Positions 33,560-43,419 of a DNA stretch of 64,000 nucleotides are shown piece after piece (position 1 is the first letter of the stretch; each line of letters starts with the position of its first letter). The DNA is from Microbacterium sp. SA39 (GTDB taxonomy: Bacteria; Actinomycetota; Actinomycetes; Actinomycetales; Microbacteriaceae), in contig NZ_JXRU01000027.1 of NCBI RefSeq assembly GCF_000967865.1, forward strand, positions 60,977 through 124,976. The letters run 5' to 3'. The notes under the pieces are model-generated. The model saw only the letters and a program-made list of their open reading frames with translations, was not told the DNA's origin and searched no databases. The translations under genes were made by a program, and so were the position numbers.

Positions 33560-35527
33560 ATGAGCAGCCAGATCGACCACCTTCTCGATGAGACCCGGAA
33601 GTTCGCGCCGTCGGAGGAATTCGTCGCCCATACCGTGTCGTCGCCCGAGCTCTATGAGCGTGCTTCCGCCGACCGCGAGGCGTTCTGGGGCGAGCAGTCG
33701 CGCGAGCTGCTGCACTGGCACACCCCCTTCACCCGTGTGCTCGACTGGACCAACCCGCCGTTCGCGAAGTGGTTCGACGACGGTGAGTTGAACGTCGCGT
33801 ACAACTGCCTGGACCGGCACGTCGAGGCCGGGAACGGCGAGCGGATCGCCCTGCACTGGGAGGGTGAGCCCGGCGACTCGCGCAGCATCACGTACGCGGA
33901 ACTCACCGATGAGGTCAAGCGCACCGCCAACGTCCTCGCCGACCTGGGCATCGGCCAGGGCGACCGCGTCGCCATCTATCTGCCGATGATCCCGGAGGCC
34001 ATCGCCGCCATGCTCGCGGTGGCCCGCCTCGGAGCGATCCATTCGGTCGTGTTCGGCGGATTCAGCGCCGACAGCCTCCGTGCCCGCATCGACGATGCCG
34101 GGGCGAAGGTCGTGATCACGGCTGACGGCGGCTACCGAAAGGGCAAGGTCTCCGCATTGAAGCCCGCGGTCGATCAGGCTCTCGGCGACCGCGGCGAAGG
34201 CGAGCAGCAGACCGTCGAGCACGTGCTGGTCGTGAAGCGCGGCGGCAACGACGTCGATTGGGTGGAAGGCCGCGACGTCTGGTGGCATGACGCCGTGCCC
34301 GCGGCATCCGCCGACCACACCGCCGAGGCGTTCCCCGCGGAGAACCCGCTCTACATCCTCTACACCTCCGGCACCACCGGGAAGCCCAAGGGCATCCTGC
34401 ACACTTCCGGCGGCTACCTGACCCAGGCCGCGTACTCGCACAAGTACGTCTTCGACCTGCACCCCGAGACCGACGTGTACTGGTGCACGGCCGACATCGG
34501 CTGGGTCACCGGCCACTCCTACGTCGCCTATGGTCCGCTCGCGAACGGCGCCACGCAGGTGCTCTACGAGGGAACTCCGGATGCGCCGCACCCCGGGCGC
34601 TGGTGGGAGATCATCGAGAAGTACAAGGTCTCGATCTTCTATACGGCTCCGACGGCCATCCGGTCTTTCATGAAGATCGGACGCAGCATCCCGGCCAAGT
34701 TCGATCTCTCGTCGCTTCGCCTGCTGGGATCGGTGGGCGAGCCCATCAACCCCGAGGCGTGGATGTGGTACCGCGAGGTGATCGGCGCGAGCAAGGCGCC
34801 GATCGTCGACACGTGGTGGCAGACCGAGACCGGCGCGATCATGGTGTCGGCCCTCCCCGGGGTCACCGAGACGAAGCCGGGTTCCGCACAGGTGCCGCTT
34901 CCGGGCATCTCGATCGACGTCGTCGACGAGACGGGTGCCGAGGTCGGCAACGGCAGCGGCGGACTCCTCGTCGTGACCGAGCCCTGGCCGAGCATGCTGC
35001 GCGGGATCTGGGGCGACCCGGAACGTTTCCACGAGACCTACTGGGAGAAGTTCGAGAAGCAGGGCTATTACTTCGCCGGCGACGGTGCACGCCTCGACGA
35101 GGACGGCGACCTGTGGCTGCTCGGCCGCGTCGACGATGTGATGAACGTGTCGGGCCACCGCCTGTCGACCGCCGAGATCGAGTCCGCCCTCGTCGCTCAC
35201 GAGGCCACGGCCGAGGCTGCCGTCGTCGGCGCCTCCGACGAGACCACCGGTCAGGCTGTCGTCGCGTTCGTGATCATCAAGGAGAGCTACCTCGCAGGGC
35301 ACGATCCGGCAGGCCTCGCCCAACAGCTGCGCCTGTGGGTCGGTGAGCAGATCGGCGCGATCGCGCGGCCGCGAGACGTCTACATCGTCGGCGAGCTGCC
35401 GAAGACGCGCTCCGGCAAGATCATGCGCCGCCTGCTGCGCGATGTCGCAGAAGGCCGCGAGGTCGGCGACACCACCACGTTGGCCGACACCGCGGTCATG
35501 AGCATCATCTCGGCCCAGGTCAGGTAA
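33560..35527 (+). CDS. acs: Acetyl-CoA synthetase
   Basis: A 655-residue AMP-forming acetate-CoA ligase. The phosphate-binding motif Y-T-S-G-T-T-G-K-P-K-G is near residue 265, the W-W-Q-T-E-T-G motif near 415, and the C-terminal lysine (K620) in R-S-G-K-I-M-R-R is the residue controlled by acetylation in other bacteria. The ATG at 33560 has AAAGGAG 9 bp upstream; an in-frame ATG 33 bp earlier is less likely. Together with pta-ackA at 55.7-59.7 kb it gives the cell both routes between acetate and acetyl-CoA. Confidence 0.96.
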   Translation: MSSQIDHLLDETRKFAPSEEFVAHTVSSPELYERASADREAFWGEQSRELLHWHTPFTRVLDWTNPPFAKWFDDGELNVAYNCLDRHVEAGNGERIALHWEGEPGDSRSITYAELTDEVKRTANVLADLGIGQGDRVAIYLPMIPEAIAAMLAVARLGAIHSVVFGGFSADSLRARIDDAGAKVVITADGGYRKGKVSALKPAVDQALGDRGEGEQQTVEHVLVVKRGGNDVDWVEGRDVWWHDAVPAASADHTAEAFPAENPLYILYTSGTTGKPKGILHTSGGYLTQAAYSHKYVFDLHPETDVYWCTADIGWVTGHSYVAYGPLANGATQVLYEGTPDAPHPGRWWEIIEKYKVSIFYTAPTAIRSFMKIGRSIPAKFDLSSLRLLGSVGEPINPEAWMWYREVIGASKAPIVDTWWQTETGAIMVSALPGVTETKPGSAQVPLPGISIDVVDETGAEVGNGSGGLLVVTEPWPSMLRGIWGDPERFHETYWEKFEKQGYYFAGDGARLDEDGDLWLLGRVDDVMNVSGHRLSTAEIESALVAHEATAEAAVVGASDETTGQAVVAFVIIKESYLAGHDPAGLAQQLRLWVGEQIGAIARPRDVYIVGELPKTRSGKIMRRLLRDVAEGREVGDTTTLADTAVMSIISAQVR

Positions 35528-35534
35528 GGGCGCA

Positions 35535-35581
35535 GCAGAACGCCCCCTTCCGGATGGCCGATTCGGAAGGGGGCGTTCTGC
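35535..35581. terminator. Bidirectional terminator between acs and the RidA gene
   Basis: An 18-bp stem (35535-35552 with 35564-35581) has an 11-nt loop containing GATGG. It separates convergent genes. Confidence 0.78.
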
Positions 35582-35603
35582 GTTCGGATGCTGCGTCGCA
35601 GGG

Positions 35604-36062
35604 TCAGGCGAGGATGAAGGTGACCTCGACCTCGACCGGGCTGTCGAGCGGGAGCACGGGCACCCCGACGGCCGCACGGGCGTGACGTCCGGCATCGCCG
35701 AAGATCTCGCCCAGCACCTCGCTGGCGCCGTTGATCACGCCCGGCTGGCCGGAGAACTCGGGGACGGATGCCACGAACCCGCCGAGACGCAGCACCCCGG
35801 CGATACGGTCGACGCCCCCGGCGGCATCCGCCGCAGCCGCGAGCGCGTTGAGGGCGCAGGTGCGGGCGTAGGTCTTGGCGTCCTCGGCCGTGACCTCGGC
35901 GCCGAGCTTGCCCGTCGTGGGAAGCGCCCCGTCGACGAAAGGCAGCTGGCCCGACGTATAGACGAGCCCGTCGTGAACGACCGCGGGAACGTAGGCCGCC
36001 ACGGGGGCGGCGACAGGAGGAAGTTCGATGCCGAGTTCGGCGAGGCGCGCGGAGACGCTCAT
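35604..36062 (-). CDS. RidA family protein
   Basis: A 152-residue RidA/YjgF-type protein. Members hydrolyse reactive enamine/imine intermediates of amino acid metabolism. The family shows G-L-V-Y-T-S-G-Q-L-P near residue 31, and the Arg in G-R-H-A-R-A-A-V-G-V near 128 corresponds to the usual substrate-binding Arg. The ATG overlaps the DUF4177 stop (ATGA). The downstream side is closed by the terminator at 35535. Confidence 0.87.
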   Translation of the reverse strand: MSVSARLAELGIELPPVAAPVAAYVPAVVHDGLVYTSGQLPFVDGALPTTGKLGAEVTAEDAKTYARTCALNALAAAADAAGGVDRIAGVLRLGGFVASVPEFSGQPGVINGASEVLGEIFGDAGRHARAAVGVPVLPLDSPVEVEVTFILA

Positions 36063-36283
36063 GCGGCCCCTCCGTCGAACTGGCGCGAGGCTTCAGCAGC
36101 AGCCGCGAGGCCCGCGTTAGCGGAGGCGTCGGATGTCACCGGCCGCTTGAGATAGGCGACGAGACCGCCCTCGGGTCCCGGCACGACCTGGACCAGTTCC
36201 CAGCCCTGCTTGCCCCAGTTGTTGAGGATCGCGGCCGTGTTGTGGATCAGCAGCGGGGTGGTGAGGTACTCCCACGTGGTCAT
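36059..36283 (-). CDS. DUF4177 family protein
   Basis: A 74-residue protein. The core W-E-Y-L-T-T-P-L near the start and W-G-K-Q-G-W-E-L-V-Q-V-V near residues 23-34 are the standard DUF4177 pattern. No activity is known. The ATG at 36281-36283 has a GGAGTGCC box upstream. It is coupled to the RidA gene and is divergent from the penicillin-binding protein, the same cluster seen in other actinobacteria. Confidence 0.85.
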   Translation of the reverse strand: MTTWEYLTTPLLIHNTAAILNNWGKQGWELVQVVPGPEGGLVAYLKRPVTSDASANAGLAAAAEASRQFDGGAA

Positions 36284-36396
36284 GGCACTCCTGTCGATTC
36301 GGGCGCCGCACTGCGCGTAGAGGGCTCAGGACCCGGTCGGCCGAGGTGCGGGCTCGTCAAAGGCGGTATTCAGGGAACTCCCCTACGATCAAGCGT

Positions 36397-38970
36397 ATGC
36401 CCCAAAAGAACAATCGCACGGTGAGAGGTGTGCTCGGCGGTCTCGTCGGACTCGTCGGCCTCAGCGCCGTCGCCGGTCTCCTGGTGACCGCCAGCGTCAC
36501 GCCGGTCCTCGCAATGACCGGCGTCGCCGGCACGCAGGCGTTGACCCTGTTCGACCAGCTGCCCGAGAATCTCGACCCCGGCACCCCGATGGAGCAGTCG
36601 ACCATCTACGCGAATGCACCTGACGGCACCCCGGTCGAGCTCGCCTCGTTCTACGAGCAGAACCGCGTCCCGGTGACCTATGAGCAGGTCGCCCCCGCGC
36701 TGTACGACGCGATCCTCTCCAGCGAGGACAAGAACTTCTACACTCATGGCGGCGTGAACGTCGGCGCCACGGTGAAGGCCCTGGTCGACAACGTGCAGGG
36801 CACGTCCAGCCGTGGCGCGTCGACGATCAGCCAGCAGTTCGTCAAGAACGTGCTGATCCAGGAGTGCGAGCAGGAGGTCGACACGAGCTCGGAAACCTAC
36901 TCCGAGGAACTTCAGCAGTGCTGGCTCGACGCGACGAACGCCGTCGGAAGCAAGGGCATCGAGCGCAAGTTGCAGGAGATGCGGTACGCCATCCAGATCG
37001 AGAAGGACTTCTCGAAGAACGACATCCTGCTCGGCTACCTGAACATCGCCAACTTCGGCGGCACGGTCTACGGCATCGAGTCCGCCGCCAACTACTACTT
37101 CTCCACCACGGCAGCGGCCCTCACCGTCGCGCAGGCGGCGACGCTGGCGGGCATCGTGCAGAACCCGAACACGTTCCGCATCGACCAGCCAGTGGAGGGC
37201 ACGGCCACGAACGCCGAGGGCGTCGCGACCAACACGGCTGCAGACGGCTACGCCCTGACGAAGGATCGGCGTAACTACGTGCTCGTCCGCATGCTCGATG
37301 ACGGCAAGATCACGCAGGCGCAGTTCGACGAGGCGAATGCCTCCGCCATCGAGCCGCTGATCAACCCGCCGACGCAGGGTTGCGCCGCCGCGGGCCGCAA
37401 CGCCTACTTCTGCCAGTACGTGAAGTCGATCGTCGAGAACGACGAGGCCTTCGGCGAAACCCTTCAGGAGCGTCGTGACCTGCTTCGCCGCGGCGGTCTG
37501 AAGATCTACACGACGTTGGACTTCAACATCCAGGAACCCGCCGCGCAGGCGATGGCCGACATCGCTCCGACGAAGTTCGGCGCGTACTTCGGTGCGGCCG
37601 GCACTTCGATCGAGGTCGGCACCGGCCGCATCCTGTCGATGACGCAGAACACGCTGTTCAGCGAGACGGTCACCGACGATCCGGCGTACACGTCGCTCGT
37701 CTTCGCCGGCGACAAGAAATACGGCAACTCGGTCGGGTTCCCCGTCGGGTCGACGTACAAGCTCTTCACCCTGATCGACTGGCTCGAGAAGGGCCATTCC
37801 GTGAACGAGAGGGTGAACGGCGCCCTCTCGACGAACATGAAGTTCACCGCGGCGGCGTGCGGCGGCGGCCCCATGACCGCGAACACCAAGGAGATCGGCA
37901 ACTTCGACAGCCAGAACGGGTACACGGGAACGGTGATGAACTTCACCGCCCAGTCGCTGAACAGCGGGTTCTTGGCGATGGCGTCGAAGCTCGACCTCTG
38001 CGACATCAACAAGGTCGCTGACCGCTTGGGCGTCACGCTCGCCACCGGCGAGAAGACGTACGAAGAGAACGTCCCCTTCAACGTGCTCGGTTCCAAGAAC
38101 ATCTCCCCGCTGGCGATGGCGAACGCCTACGCCACCGTCGCGAGCGGCGGCACGTACTGCACGCCGCGCGCGATCGACCGCGTCATCGGTGCGGACGGCA
38201 AGGACCGGGAACTCCCGGCTGCGTCCTGCACTCCGGGCGTCATCACTCCGGAGGTCGCTGCGACGGCCGCCTACGCGCTCCAGGGCGTCATGGCGTCGGG
38301 CGGCACCGGCCGTGTCGCCAACCCCAACGACGGCACTCCGATGATCGGCAAGACCGGTACGCACAACGAGTACGGAACCATGATGATCGAGTCCAGCACC
38401 AGGGTGGCGACGGCCGTCTGGGTCGGCCGTTCGCAGGGCCAGGAGAACATCTACCGCGAGCGGTACAACGGCAGACTCCTCAACGAGATCCGCTACCCGC
38501 TGGCGCGGACGGCCCAGGCAGCCGCCAACGCGGCCTACGGCGGCGATGCGTTCCCGCCGCCCGACCAGAACCTCACCAAGGTGGTCCTCACGGCTGTCCC
38601 GAGCGTCGTGGGAATGACGGTGGATGCCGCCAGGGCCGCCATCGAAGGGGCCGGGTTCACCTTCGCCCAGGGAGGCGAGGTCGACAGCAACCTGGCGGCC
38701 GGACTCGTCGCCGCCCAGGACCCGAGCGGTCAGGCCCCGAACGGGGCGACCATCACGGTTTCGACCAGCAACGCGCAGGGCACGACCGTGCCAGCCAACC
38801 TGGTGGGGATGTCGAGGGCGCAGGCTTCGGCTGCCCTGGCTGCCGCCGGCTTCACGAACTTCACCATCGACAACTCGTGCAACCCGCCCACCGCGGCGGT
38901 CACGAGTTCCGATCCGGCGCCGGGGACCGCAGCCAGCAAGGCGACACCCGTCGTAGCGACATGCGGGTAG
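36397..38970 (+). CDS. Bifunctional penicillin-binding protein with PASTA domains
   Basis: An 857-residue class A penicillin-binding protein. After a membrane anchor (residues about 15-40) comes a glycosyltransferase domain with catalytic E110 in S-S-E-D-K-N-F and later T-I-S-Q-Q. The transpeptidase domain has S452 in G-S-T-Y-K (SxxK), S520 in S-L-N (SxN) and K652-T-G (KTG). Two PASTA repeats follow at about 730-855. Extra Cys pairs in both catalytic domains suggest disulfides. Start ATG at 36397 has no strong ribosome-binding site. It is the likely PonA-like enzyme of the cell; the metallophosphoesterase gene overlaps its end. Confidence 0.93.
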   Translation: MPQKNNRTVRGVLGGLVGLVGLSAVAGLLVTASVTPVLAMTGVAGTQALTLFDQLPENLDPGTPMEQSTIYANAPDGTPVELASFYEQNRVPVTYEQVAPALYDAILSSEDKNFYTHGGVNVGATVKALVDNVQGTSSRGASTISQQFVKNVLIQECEQEVDTSSETYSEELQQCWLDATNAVGSKGIERKLQEMRYAIQIEKDFSKNDILLGYLNIANFGGTVYGIESAANYYFSTTAAALTVAQAATLAGIVQNPNTFRIDQPVEGTATNAEGVATNTAADGYALTKDRRNYVLVRMLDDGKITQAQFDEANASAIEPLINPPTQGCAAAGRNAYFCQYVKSIVENDEAFGETLQERRDLLRRGGLKIYTTLDFNIQEPAAQAMADIAPTKFGAYFGAAGTSIEVGTGRILSMTQNTLFSETVTDDPAYTSLVFAGDKKYGNSVGFPVGSTYKLFTLIDWLEKGHSVNERVNGALSTNMKFTAAACGGGPMTANTKEIGNFDSQNGYTGTVMNFTAQSLNSGFLAMASKLDLCDINKVADRLGVTLATGEKTYEENVPFNVLGSKNISPLAMANAYATVASGGTYCTPRAIDRVIGADGKDRELPAASCTPGVITPEVAATAAYALQGVMASGGTGRVANPNDGTPMIGKTGTHNEYGTMMIESSTRVATAVWVGRSQGQENIYRERYNGRLLNEIRYPLARTAQAAANAAYGGDAFPPPDQNLTKVVLTAVPSVVGMTVDAARAAIEGAGFTFAQGGEVDSNLAAGLVAAQDPSGQAPNGATITVSTSNAQGTTVPANLVGMSRAQASAALAAAGFTNFTIDNSCNPPTAAVTSSDPAPGTAASKATPVVATCG

Positions 38971-39902
38971 TCGGCCCACGATCGGCTCACCCGGCCCTCA
39001 TCGCGCTCGGCGCGGTGGGGGCCGCGGGCGTCGGGGCGGCGGTGTGGGGCATCGCGATCGAGCGCTACCTGTTCACGGTGCGCGAGGCCGAGGCATCCGC
39101 TCTCGCGCCCGGTTCGGCCACGATCCGGGTCCTGCACCTCTCTGACGCGCACATGGCGCCGTGGCAGCACCGCAAGCAGGACTGGCTGGCGTCGCTCGCG
39201 CAGGTGGAGCCCGATCTCATCGTGAACACGGGCGACAACCTCGGGCATCGGGACGGGCTCGACGGCATCCGGCGCGCCTTCGATCCGTTCGCCGGCATCC
39301 CCGGCGTCTTCGTGCACGGCTCCAACGACGTCGTCGGCCCGTCTCCGCGCAACCCGCTGCGCTACTTCCTCGGCCCGTCGAAGAGGCAGCACGAGCCCGA
39401 GTCGCTCGACACCGACGCGATGGACCGGTACTTCACGGAGGAGCTCGGCTGGACGGGCCTCGACAACACGGCCGCACGACTGAGCATCGCCGGAAATTCG
39501 ATCGAGCTGTTCGGAGTCAACGACGCGCACCGCGACTGGGACCGCCTGGACGTGTTGCCCGCCGCGCTGGACGCCCTCGGCGAACCGGATGCCGGAACCA
39601 CACGCCTCGGCGTGACCCACGCTCCGTACCAGCGCGTCCTCAACGGCTTCGTCGGCCTGGGCGCCGACGCGATCTTCGGTGGTCACACCCACGGCGGCCA
39701 GGTCTGCCTCCCCGGCTACGGCGCCCTCGTAGCGAACTGCGACATCCCGCTGAAGCAGGCGAAGGGACTCAGCACCTGGACACGCGACGGCCGCGCGGTG
39801 CCGTTGAACGTCAGCGCCGGCTGCGGTCACTCCATCTATGCGCCGGTGCGATTCGCGTGCCGTCCGGAGGCGACCCTGCTCACGCTGACCGCACGAGCCT
39901 GA
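38961..39902 (+). CDS. Calcineurin-like metallophosphoesterase, membrane anchored
   Basis: A 313-residue metallophosphoesterase. After a hydrophobic N-terminal segment (residues 10-30) come the metal motifs D-A-H near 62, G-D-N near 91, G-S-N-D near 124 (replacing the usual G-N-H-D/E) and G-G-H-T-H-G-G-Q near 236. Its ATG lies inside the penicillin-binding protein stop region (10-bp overlap), a conserved actinobacterial pairing. The active site probably faces outside. Substrates are not known, although cell-wall or lipid phosphates are possible. Confidence 0.85.
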   Translation: MRVVGPRSAHPALIALGAVGAAGVGAAVWGIAIERYLFTVREAEASALAPGSATIRVLHLSDAHMAPWQHRKQDWLASLAQVEPDLIVNTGDNLGHRDGLDGIRRAFDPFAGIPGVFVHGSNDVVGPSPRNPLRYFLGPSKRQHEPESLDTDAMDRYFTEELGWTGLDNTAARLSIAGNSIELFGVNDAHRDWDRLDVLPAALDALGEPDAGTTRLGVTHAPYQRVLNGFVGLGADAIFGGHTHGGQVCLPGYGALVANCDIPLKQAKGLSTWTRDGRAVPLNVSAGCGHSIYAPVRFACRPEATLLTLTARA

Positions 39903-39959
39903 TCACTCGCTTCGATTCGGCGCCGGGGGCATTTCCCTGTAGACTCGGAGGGTTGCAAA

Positions 39960-40037
<78 letters not shown>

Positions 40038-40045
40038 TGACACCG

Positions 40046-40071
40046 GAAGGCCGCCCTCAGGGGCGGCCTTC
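40046..40071 (+). terminator. Terminator of tRNA-Pro
   Basis: An 11-bp perfect stem (40046-40056 with 40061-40071) has a TCAG loop and is followed by TCTG. It lies 10 bp after the CCA end. Confidence 0.7.
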
Positions 40072-40102
40072 TCTGTACCGGGAACGCGCACGAAAGGGAC
40101 TC

Positions 40103-40579
40103 ATGGGCTCTCCGCTCCCCCCGCCGCGACGGTTCACGCGCGCCTGGGCTCTGGCGCTCGGCATCCCCTTCCTGGCTGGCCTCGCTGTGCTGACGCTCAC
40201 ACCCTCGCGGGTGGAGGATTCGATGCCGAATCTGCTCGACCTCGTGCTCTCCGGCATCCACCGCCTCGGCTGGACCGCCCTCGATTTCACGCGTCTCGAG
40301 GTCCTCGCGAACATCCTGGTCTTCATCCCCGTCGGCGTCCTGGCCTTCCTCCTGCTTCCTCGGCCGGTGTGGCTGCTGTCGCTGCTCGTCGGCCCGCTGG
40401 TCTCCGTCTCGATCGAGGCGGCACAGCGCCTCGCCCTGCCGCATCGGGCGGCGACCGTGACCGACGTGATCGCCAACTCCTCGGGAGCCACCGCCGGCGT
40501 CGCATTCGCCGTGCTGTGCACGCTGGTCTTCGCGACGCACCCTGCTCCGCAGGCATCTCCTAGGCTGGAAGCACCATGA
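40103..40579 (+). CDS. VanZ-like membrane protein
   Basis: A 158-residue membrane protein with about four spans (residues near 14-34, 64-84, 87-108 and 125-147). The VanZ family pattern is visible as T-L-T-P-S near 32 and N-I-L-V-F-I-P-V-G-V near 72, followed by E-A-A-Q-R. VanZ gives low-level teicoplanin resistance in some vancomycin operons, but most chromosomal members are of unknown role. The ATG at 40103 has GAAAGGG upstream; its stop overlaps the HAD gene (ATGA). Confidence 0.8.
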   Translation: MGSPLPPPRRFTRAWALALGIPFLAGLAVLTLTPSRVEDSMPNLLDLVLSGIHRLGWTALDFTRLEVLANILVFIPVGVLAFLLLPRPVWLLSLLVGPLVSVSIEAAQRLALPHRAATVTDVIANSSGATAGVAFAVLCTLVFATHPAPQASPRLEAP

Positions 40580-41331
40580 CGTCACCTGCACTCGTCGCCT
40601 TCGACCTCGACGACACGCTCGCCCCGTCGAAGGGCCTGATCGACCAGCGCATCGCCGATCTGCTGCGCGCCCTGCTGCGTTCTGTGGACGTCGCCATCAT
40701 CTCGGGCGGCAACGAGGCGCAGTTCCGCACGCAGGTGATCGCCCGTCTCGGCGACGCGAATGCCGCGGACCTCGCGCGTCTGCACCTGCTGCCGACCTGC
40801 GGCACGCGGTACCTGCGTCACGACGGTGCGGAGTTCGCCCCCGTCTACGCGCATGATCTGAGCGACGCGGAGAAGTCCGTCGCGATGACCGCGCTGCGCG
40901 AGGAGGCCGAGCGACTCGGGTTCTGGGAGCCGGAGCCGTGGGGCGACATCCTCGAGGACCGTGGTTCCCAGATCACGTTCTCGGCCCTGGGCCAGCAGGC
41001 GCCGCGTGAGGCGAAGCACGACTGGGATCCGACCGGCTCGAAGCGCGAACTGCTCCGCACGGCGGTCAGCGCTCGGCTTCCCGGCCTCGAGGTGCGCTCC
41101 GGCGGTTCCACCTCGATCGACATCACGCAAGCGGGGATCGACAAGGCGTTCGGCATGCGGAAGCTCGCCGAGCACACCGGCATCCCTCTCGCCTCCATGT
41201 TGTTCTACGGCGACCGTCTGGACGAGGGCGGGAACGACTACCCCGTTCTCGCGATCGGCGTGCCCTCCGTGGCCGTCGAAGGCTGGGAAGACACCGCCGA
41301 CAAGCTCGACGCGCTCCTGTCGACGCTCTGA
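40576..41331 (+). CDS. HAD-family phosphatase, phosphomannomutase-like
   Basis: A 251-residue HAD hydrolase with a C2-type cap. Motif I is A-F-D-L-D-D-T-L-A near 8, motif II I-I-S-G-G near 41, and motifs III/IV appear in Q-A-G-I-D-K-A-F-G near 190 and F-Y-G-D-R-L-D-E-G-G-N-D-Y near 210. The last motif and the early E-D-R-G-S-Q-I-T-F are those of eukaryotic-type phosphomannomutases, so mannose or glucose phosphate conversion is possible. It is translationally coupled to the VanZ-like gene. Phosphatase activity is a valid alternative. Confidence 0.82.
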   Translation: MTSPALVAFDLDDTLAPSKGLIDQRIADLLRALLRSVDVAIISGGNEAQFRTQVIARLGDANAADLARLHLLPTCGTRYLRHDGAEFAPVYAHDLSDAEKSVAMTALREEAERLGFWEPEPWGDILEDRGSQITFSALGQQAPREAKHDWDPTGSKRELLRTAVSARLPGLEVRSGGSTSIDITQAGIDKAFGMRKLAEHTGIPLASMLFYGDRLDEGGNDYPVLAIGVPSVAVEGWEDTADKLDALLSTL

Positions 41332-41381
41332 ATCACTCCCGTCGGGTTGCCCGGCCCTGGCATCACGTCATGGGCGCTCGA

Positions 41382-42641
41382 TCAGCCGACCACGGCCTCC
41401 GTCGCCGCGCGCGACACGGGCACCAGACGGGTGAGTTGCGTGACGTGGCCGGGCTCGAGTTCCGCGAGTGAGGAGACTCCGAGCAGCCGCATGGTCCGCT
41501 CGATCTCGCTGCGGAGGATCGCGATCGTCCGGTCGACTCCCTGCCGCCCTCCCGCCATCAGACCGTAGAGGTAGGCGCGGCCGATCAGGGTGAAGTCGGC
41601 GCCCAGCGCCACAGCTGCCACGATGTCGGCGCCGTTCATGATGCCGGTGTCGATCATGACGGTGAAGTCGTCGCCGACCGCTCTGCGAACCGTCGGGAGC
41701 AGGTGGAAGGGGATCGGTGCGCGGTCGAGCTGGCGGCCGCCATGGTTCGAGAGCACGATGCCGTCAACCCCTTCGTCGCGCAGACGAAGAGAATCCTCGA
41801 CGTTCTGCACGCCCTTGATCACGATCTTGCCGGGCCAGATGTCGCGGATCACTGCCAGGTCGTCGTAGCTGATCGTCGGATCCATCGCGGCGTCCAGCAG
41901 TTCGCCGACCGTGCCGCCGGTGGTGCTCAGCGAGGCGAACTCGAGCTTCGGTGTGGTCAGGAAGTCGTACCACCACCACGGCCGCGGGATCGCGTTGATG
42001 ATCGTGCCGAGAGTGAGCTGCGGCGGGATGCTGAAACCATTGCGCTTGTCGCGCAGACGCGCACCTGCGACGGGAGTGTCGACCGTGAACTGCAGGGTGT
42101 CGAATCCCGCCGCTGCGGCGCGACGGGTGAGCTCGTAAGAGATCTCGCGGTCGCGCATCACGTACAGCTGGAACCAGTTCCGCCCGCCCGGATTGGCGGC
42201 TTTCACGCCTTCGATCGACGTCGTACCGAGGGTCGAGAGCGTGAAGGGGATGCCGGCTGCTGCCGCAGCACCCGCACCGGCGACCTCCCCCTCGGTCTGC
42301 ATGAGCCTCGTGAACCCGGTGGGGGCGATGCCGAACGGCAGGGCGGACGGGCCGCCGAGGATCTCGACGCTCGTGTCGACGCTCGGCGCCGGGCGCAGGA
42401 TGCCGGGGTGGAACTCCACGTCCTGGAACGCCTGCCGCGCACGCGTGAGCGAGAGCTCGCCCTCCGCTGCGCCGTCGGTGTAGTCGAACGCGGCCTTCGG
42501 GGTGCGGCGCTTCGCGATCGTGCGGAGATCGTCGATCGTGAGCGCGGCGTCGAGGCGGCGCTTCCTGCCGTCGAGCTCGGGCTTCTTGAACTTCATCAGC
42601 TCGAGCAGTTCTGCGGGATTGGGGAGCTGGCGCTGCACCAT
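41382..42641 (-). CDS. FMN-dependent alpha-hydroxy-acid oxidase (lactate dehydrogenase LldD-like)
   Basis: A 419-residue FMN enzyme of the LldD/glycolate oxidase family. The N-terminal [10 protein letters not shown] is present at residue 51, and the catalytic His is in S-N-H-G-G-R-Q-L-D near 300, followed by the FMN-binding I-D-T-G-I and G-R-A-Y-L-Y-G. L-lactate is the likely substrate, since the preceding gene encodes a FadR-type GntR regulator as in lld operons; mandelate or glycolate remain possible. The ATG at 42639-42641 follows the regulator by 41 bp on the same strand. Length is typical for membrane-associated LldD. Confidence 0.85.
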   Translation of the reverse strand: MVQRQLPNPAELLELMKFKKPELDGRKRRLDAALTIDDLRTIAKRRTPKAAFDYTDGAAEGELSLTRARQAFQDVEFHPGILRPAPSVDTSVEILGGPSALPFGIAPTGFTRLMQTEGEVAGAGAAAAAGIPFTLSTLGTTSIEGVKAANPGGRNWFQLYVMRDREISYELTRRAAAAGFDTLQFTVDTPVAGARLRDKRNGFSIPPQLTLGTIINAIPRPWWWYDFLTTPKLEFASLSTTGGTVGELLDAAMDPTISYDDLAVIRDIWPGKIVIKGVQNVEDSLRLRDEGVDGIVLSNHGGRQLDRAPIPFHLLPTVRRAVGDDFTVMIDTGIMNGADIVAAVALGADFTLIGRAYLYGLMAGGRQGVDRTIAILRSEIERTMRLLGVSSLAELEPGHVTQLTRLVPVSRAATEAVVG

Positions 42642-42682
42642 GGTGTGCCTCTCGGTGTGATTCAGGGGTCAGGGTCCGGCGA

Positions 42683-43393
42683 TCAGGAACCGGGGGTCAG
42701 GATCTGCGTGTAGTAGCCGGTGATGTGGGAGCGCACGAGTGAACGGGCGGTGTCGGCATCTCCGGCGTCGATCGCGGCCACGAGGGCGCGGTGCTCTGCC
42801 CGGAGCCGTGCGGCCATCACCCCCCAGTCGGGGATCGCGTCGACGCCGCCCTGCACGTACGACTCGATCGACGAGCGCAGGCCGCCCATCATCGCCGCGA
42901 TCACAGTGTTGCCGCTGGCCTCCGCGAGCGAGAGGTGCAGCTGTGCGTCGAGAGCGAGGAACTCCGACGGCGTGAGTTCGGCCGCATCCATGGCGGCGAG
43001 GAGCTCGTGAGCTCTCGAGGTGTCGCCGTCGCCCGACGCCGCCATCGCGCCGACGACCGCGTCTTCGAGCACGAGGCGTGTCTGCACGACGTCGACGAGC
43101 GGGAAGCCCTGTGCGGCGACCTGTAGGCGCAGCAGTGCCGCCATGCCTCCGGTCGGCGTCGCGATCACGATCGCACCGGATCGGGGCCCGGAGCCGGTGG
43201 CCGTGCGGATCAACCCCATGACCTCGAGAACGCGGAACGCCTCGCGGACGCTGGAGCGCCCGACGCCGAGTTCCGTCGCGAGATCCCGTTCCGAGGCCAG
43301 CCGGTCACCCGGGCCGAGGCGGCCCTCGAGGAGGTCGCGCTCGATGTGCTCGAGAACCAGGCGCCAGGCGCGCGCGGGCTGCTGTTCCGGCAT
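42683..43393 (-). CDS. FadR-subfamily GntR transcriptional regulator
   Basis: A 236-residue repressor-type protein. The winged helix (residues about 10-75) has L-A-S-E-R-D-L-A-T-E-L-G-V-G-R-S-S-V-R, the GntR signature, and the C-terminal helical FCD domain (about 85-230) has conserved metal-type residues D-A-Q-L-H, H near 201 and H near 223. Two operators of the T-G-G-T-C-N-G-A-C-C-A type sit on its own promoter. It should control itself and the downstream hydroxyacid oxidase in response to the substrate acid. Confidence 0.87.
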   Translation of the reverse strand: MPEQQPARAWRLVLEHIERDLLEGRLGPGDRLASERDLATELGVGRSSVREAFRVLEVMGLIRTATGSGPRSGAIVIATPTGGMAALLRLQVAAQGFPLVDVVQTRLVLEDAVVGAMAASGDGDTSRAHELLAAMDAAELTPSEFLALDAQLHLSLAEASGNTVIAAMMGGLRSSIESYVQGGVDAIPDWGVMAARLRAEHRALVAAIDAGDADTARSLVRSHITGYYTQILTPGS

Positions 43394-43419
43394 CCGTCCT
43401 CCTCGGTCGCGCGCTCGAG

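Noticed and set aside
36370..38979. An 869-codon open frame on the minus strand opposite the penicillin-binding protein
   Set aside because: The plus strand encodes all class A PBP motifs. The antisense frame is rich in Arg/Asp/Gly with no domain.
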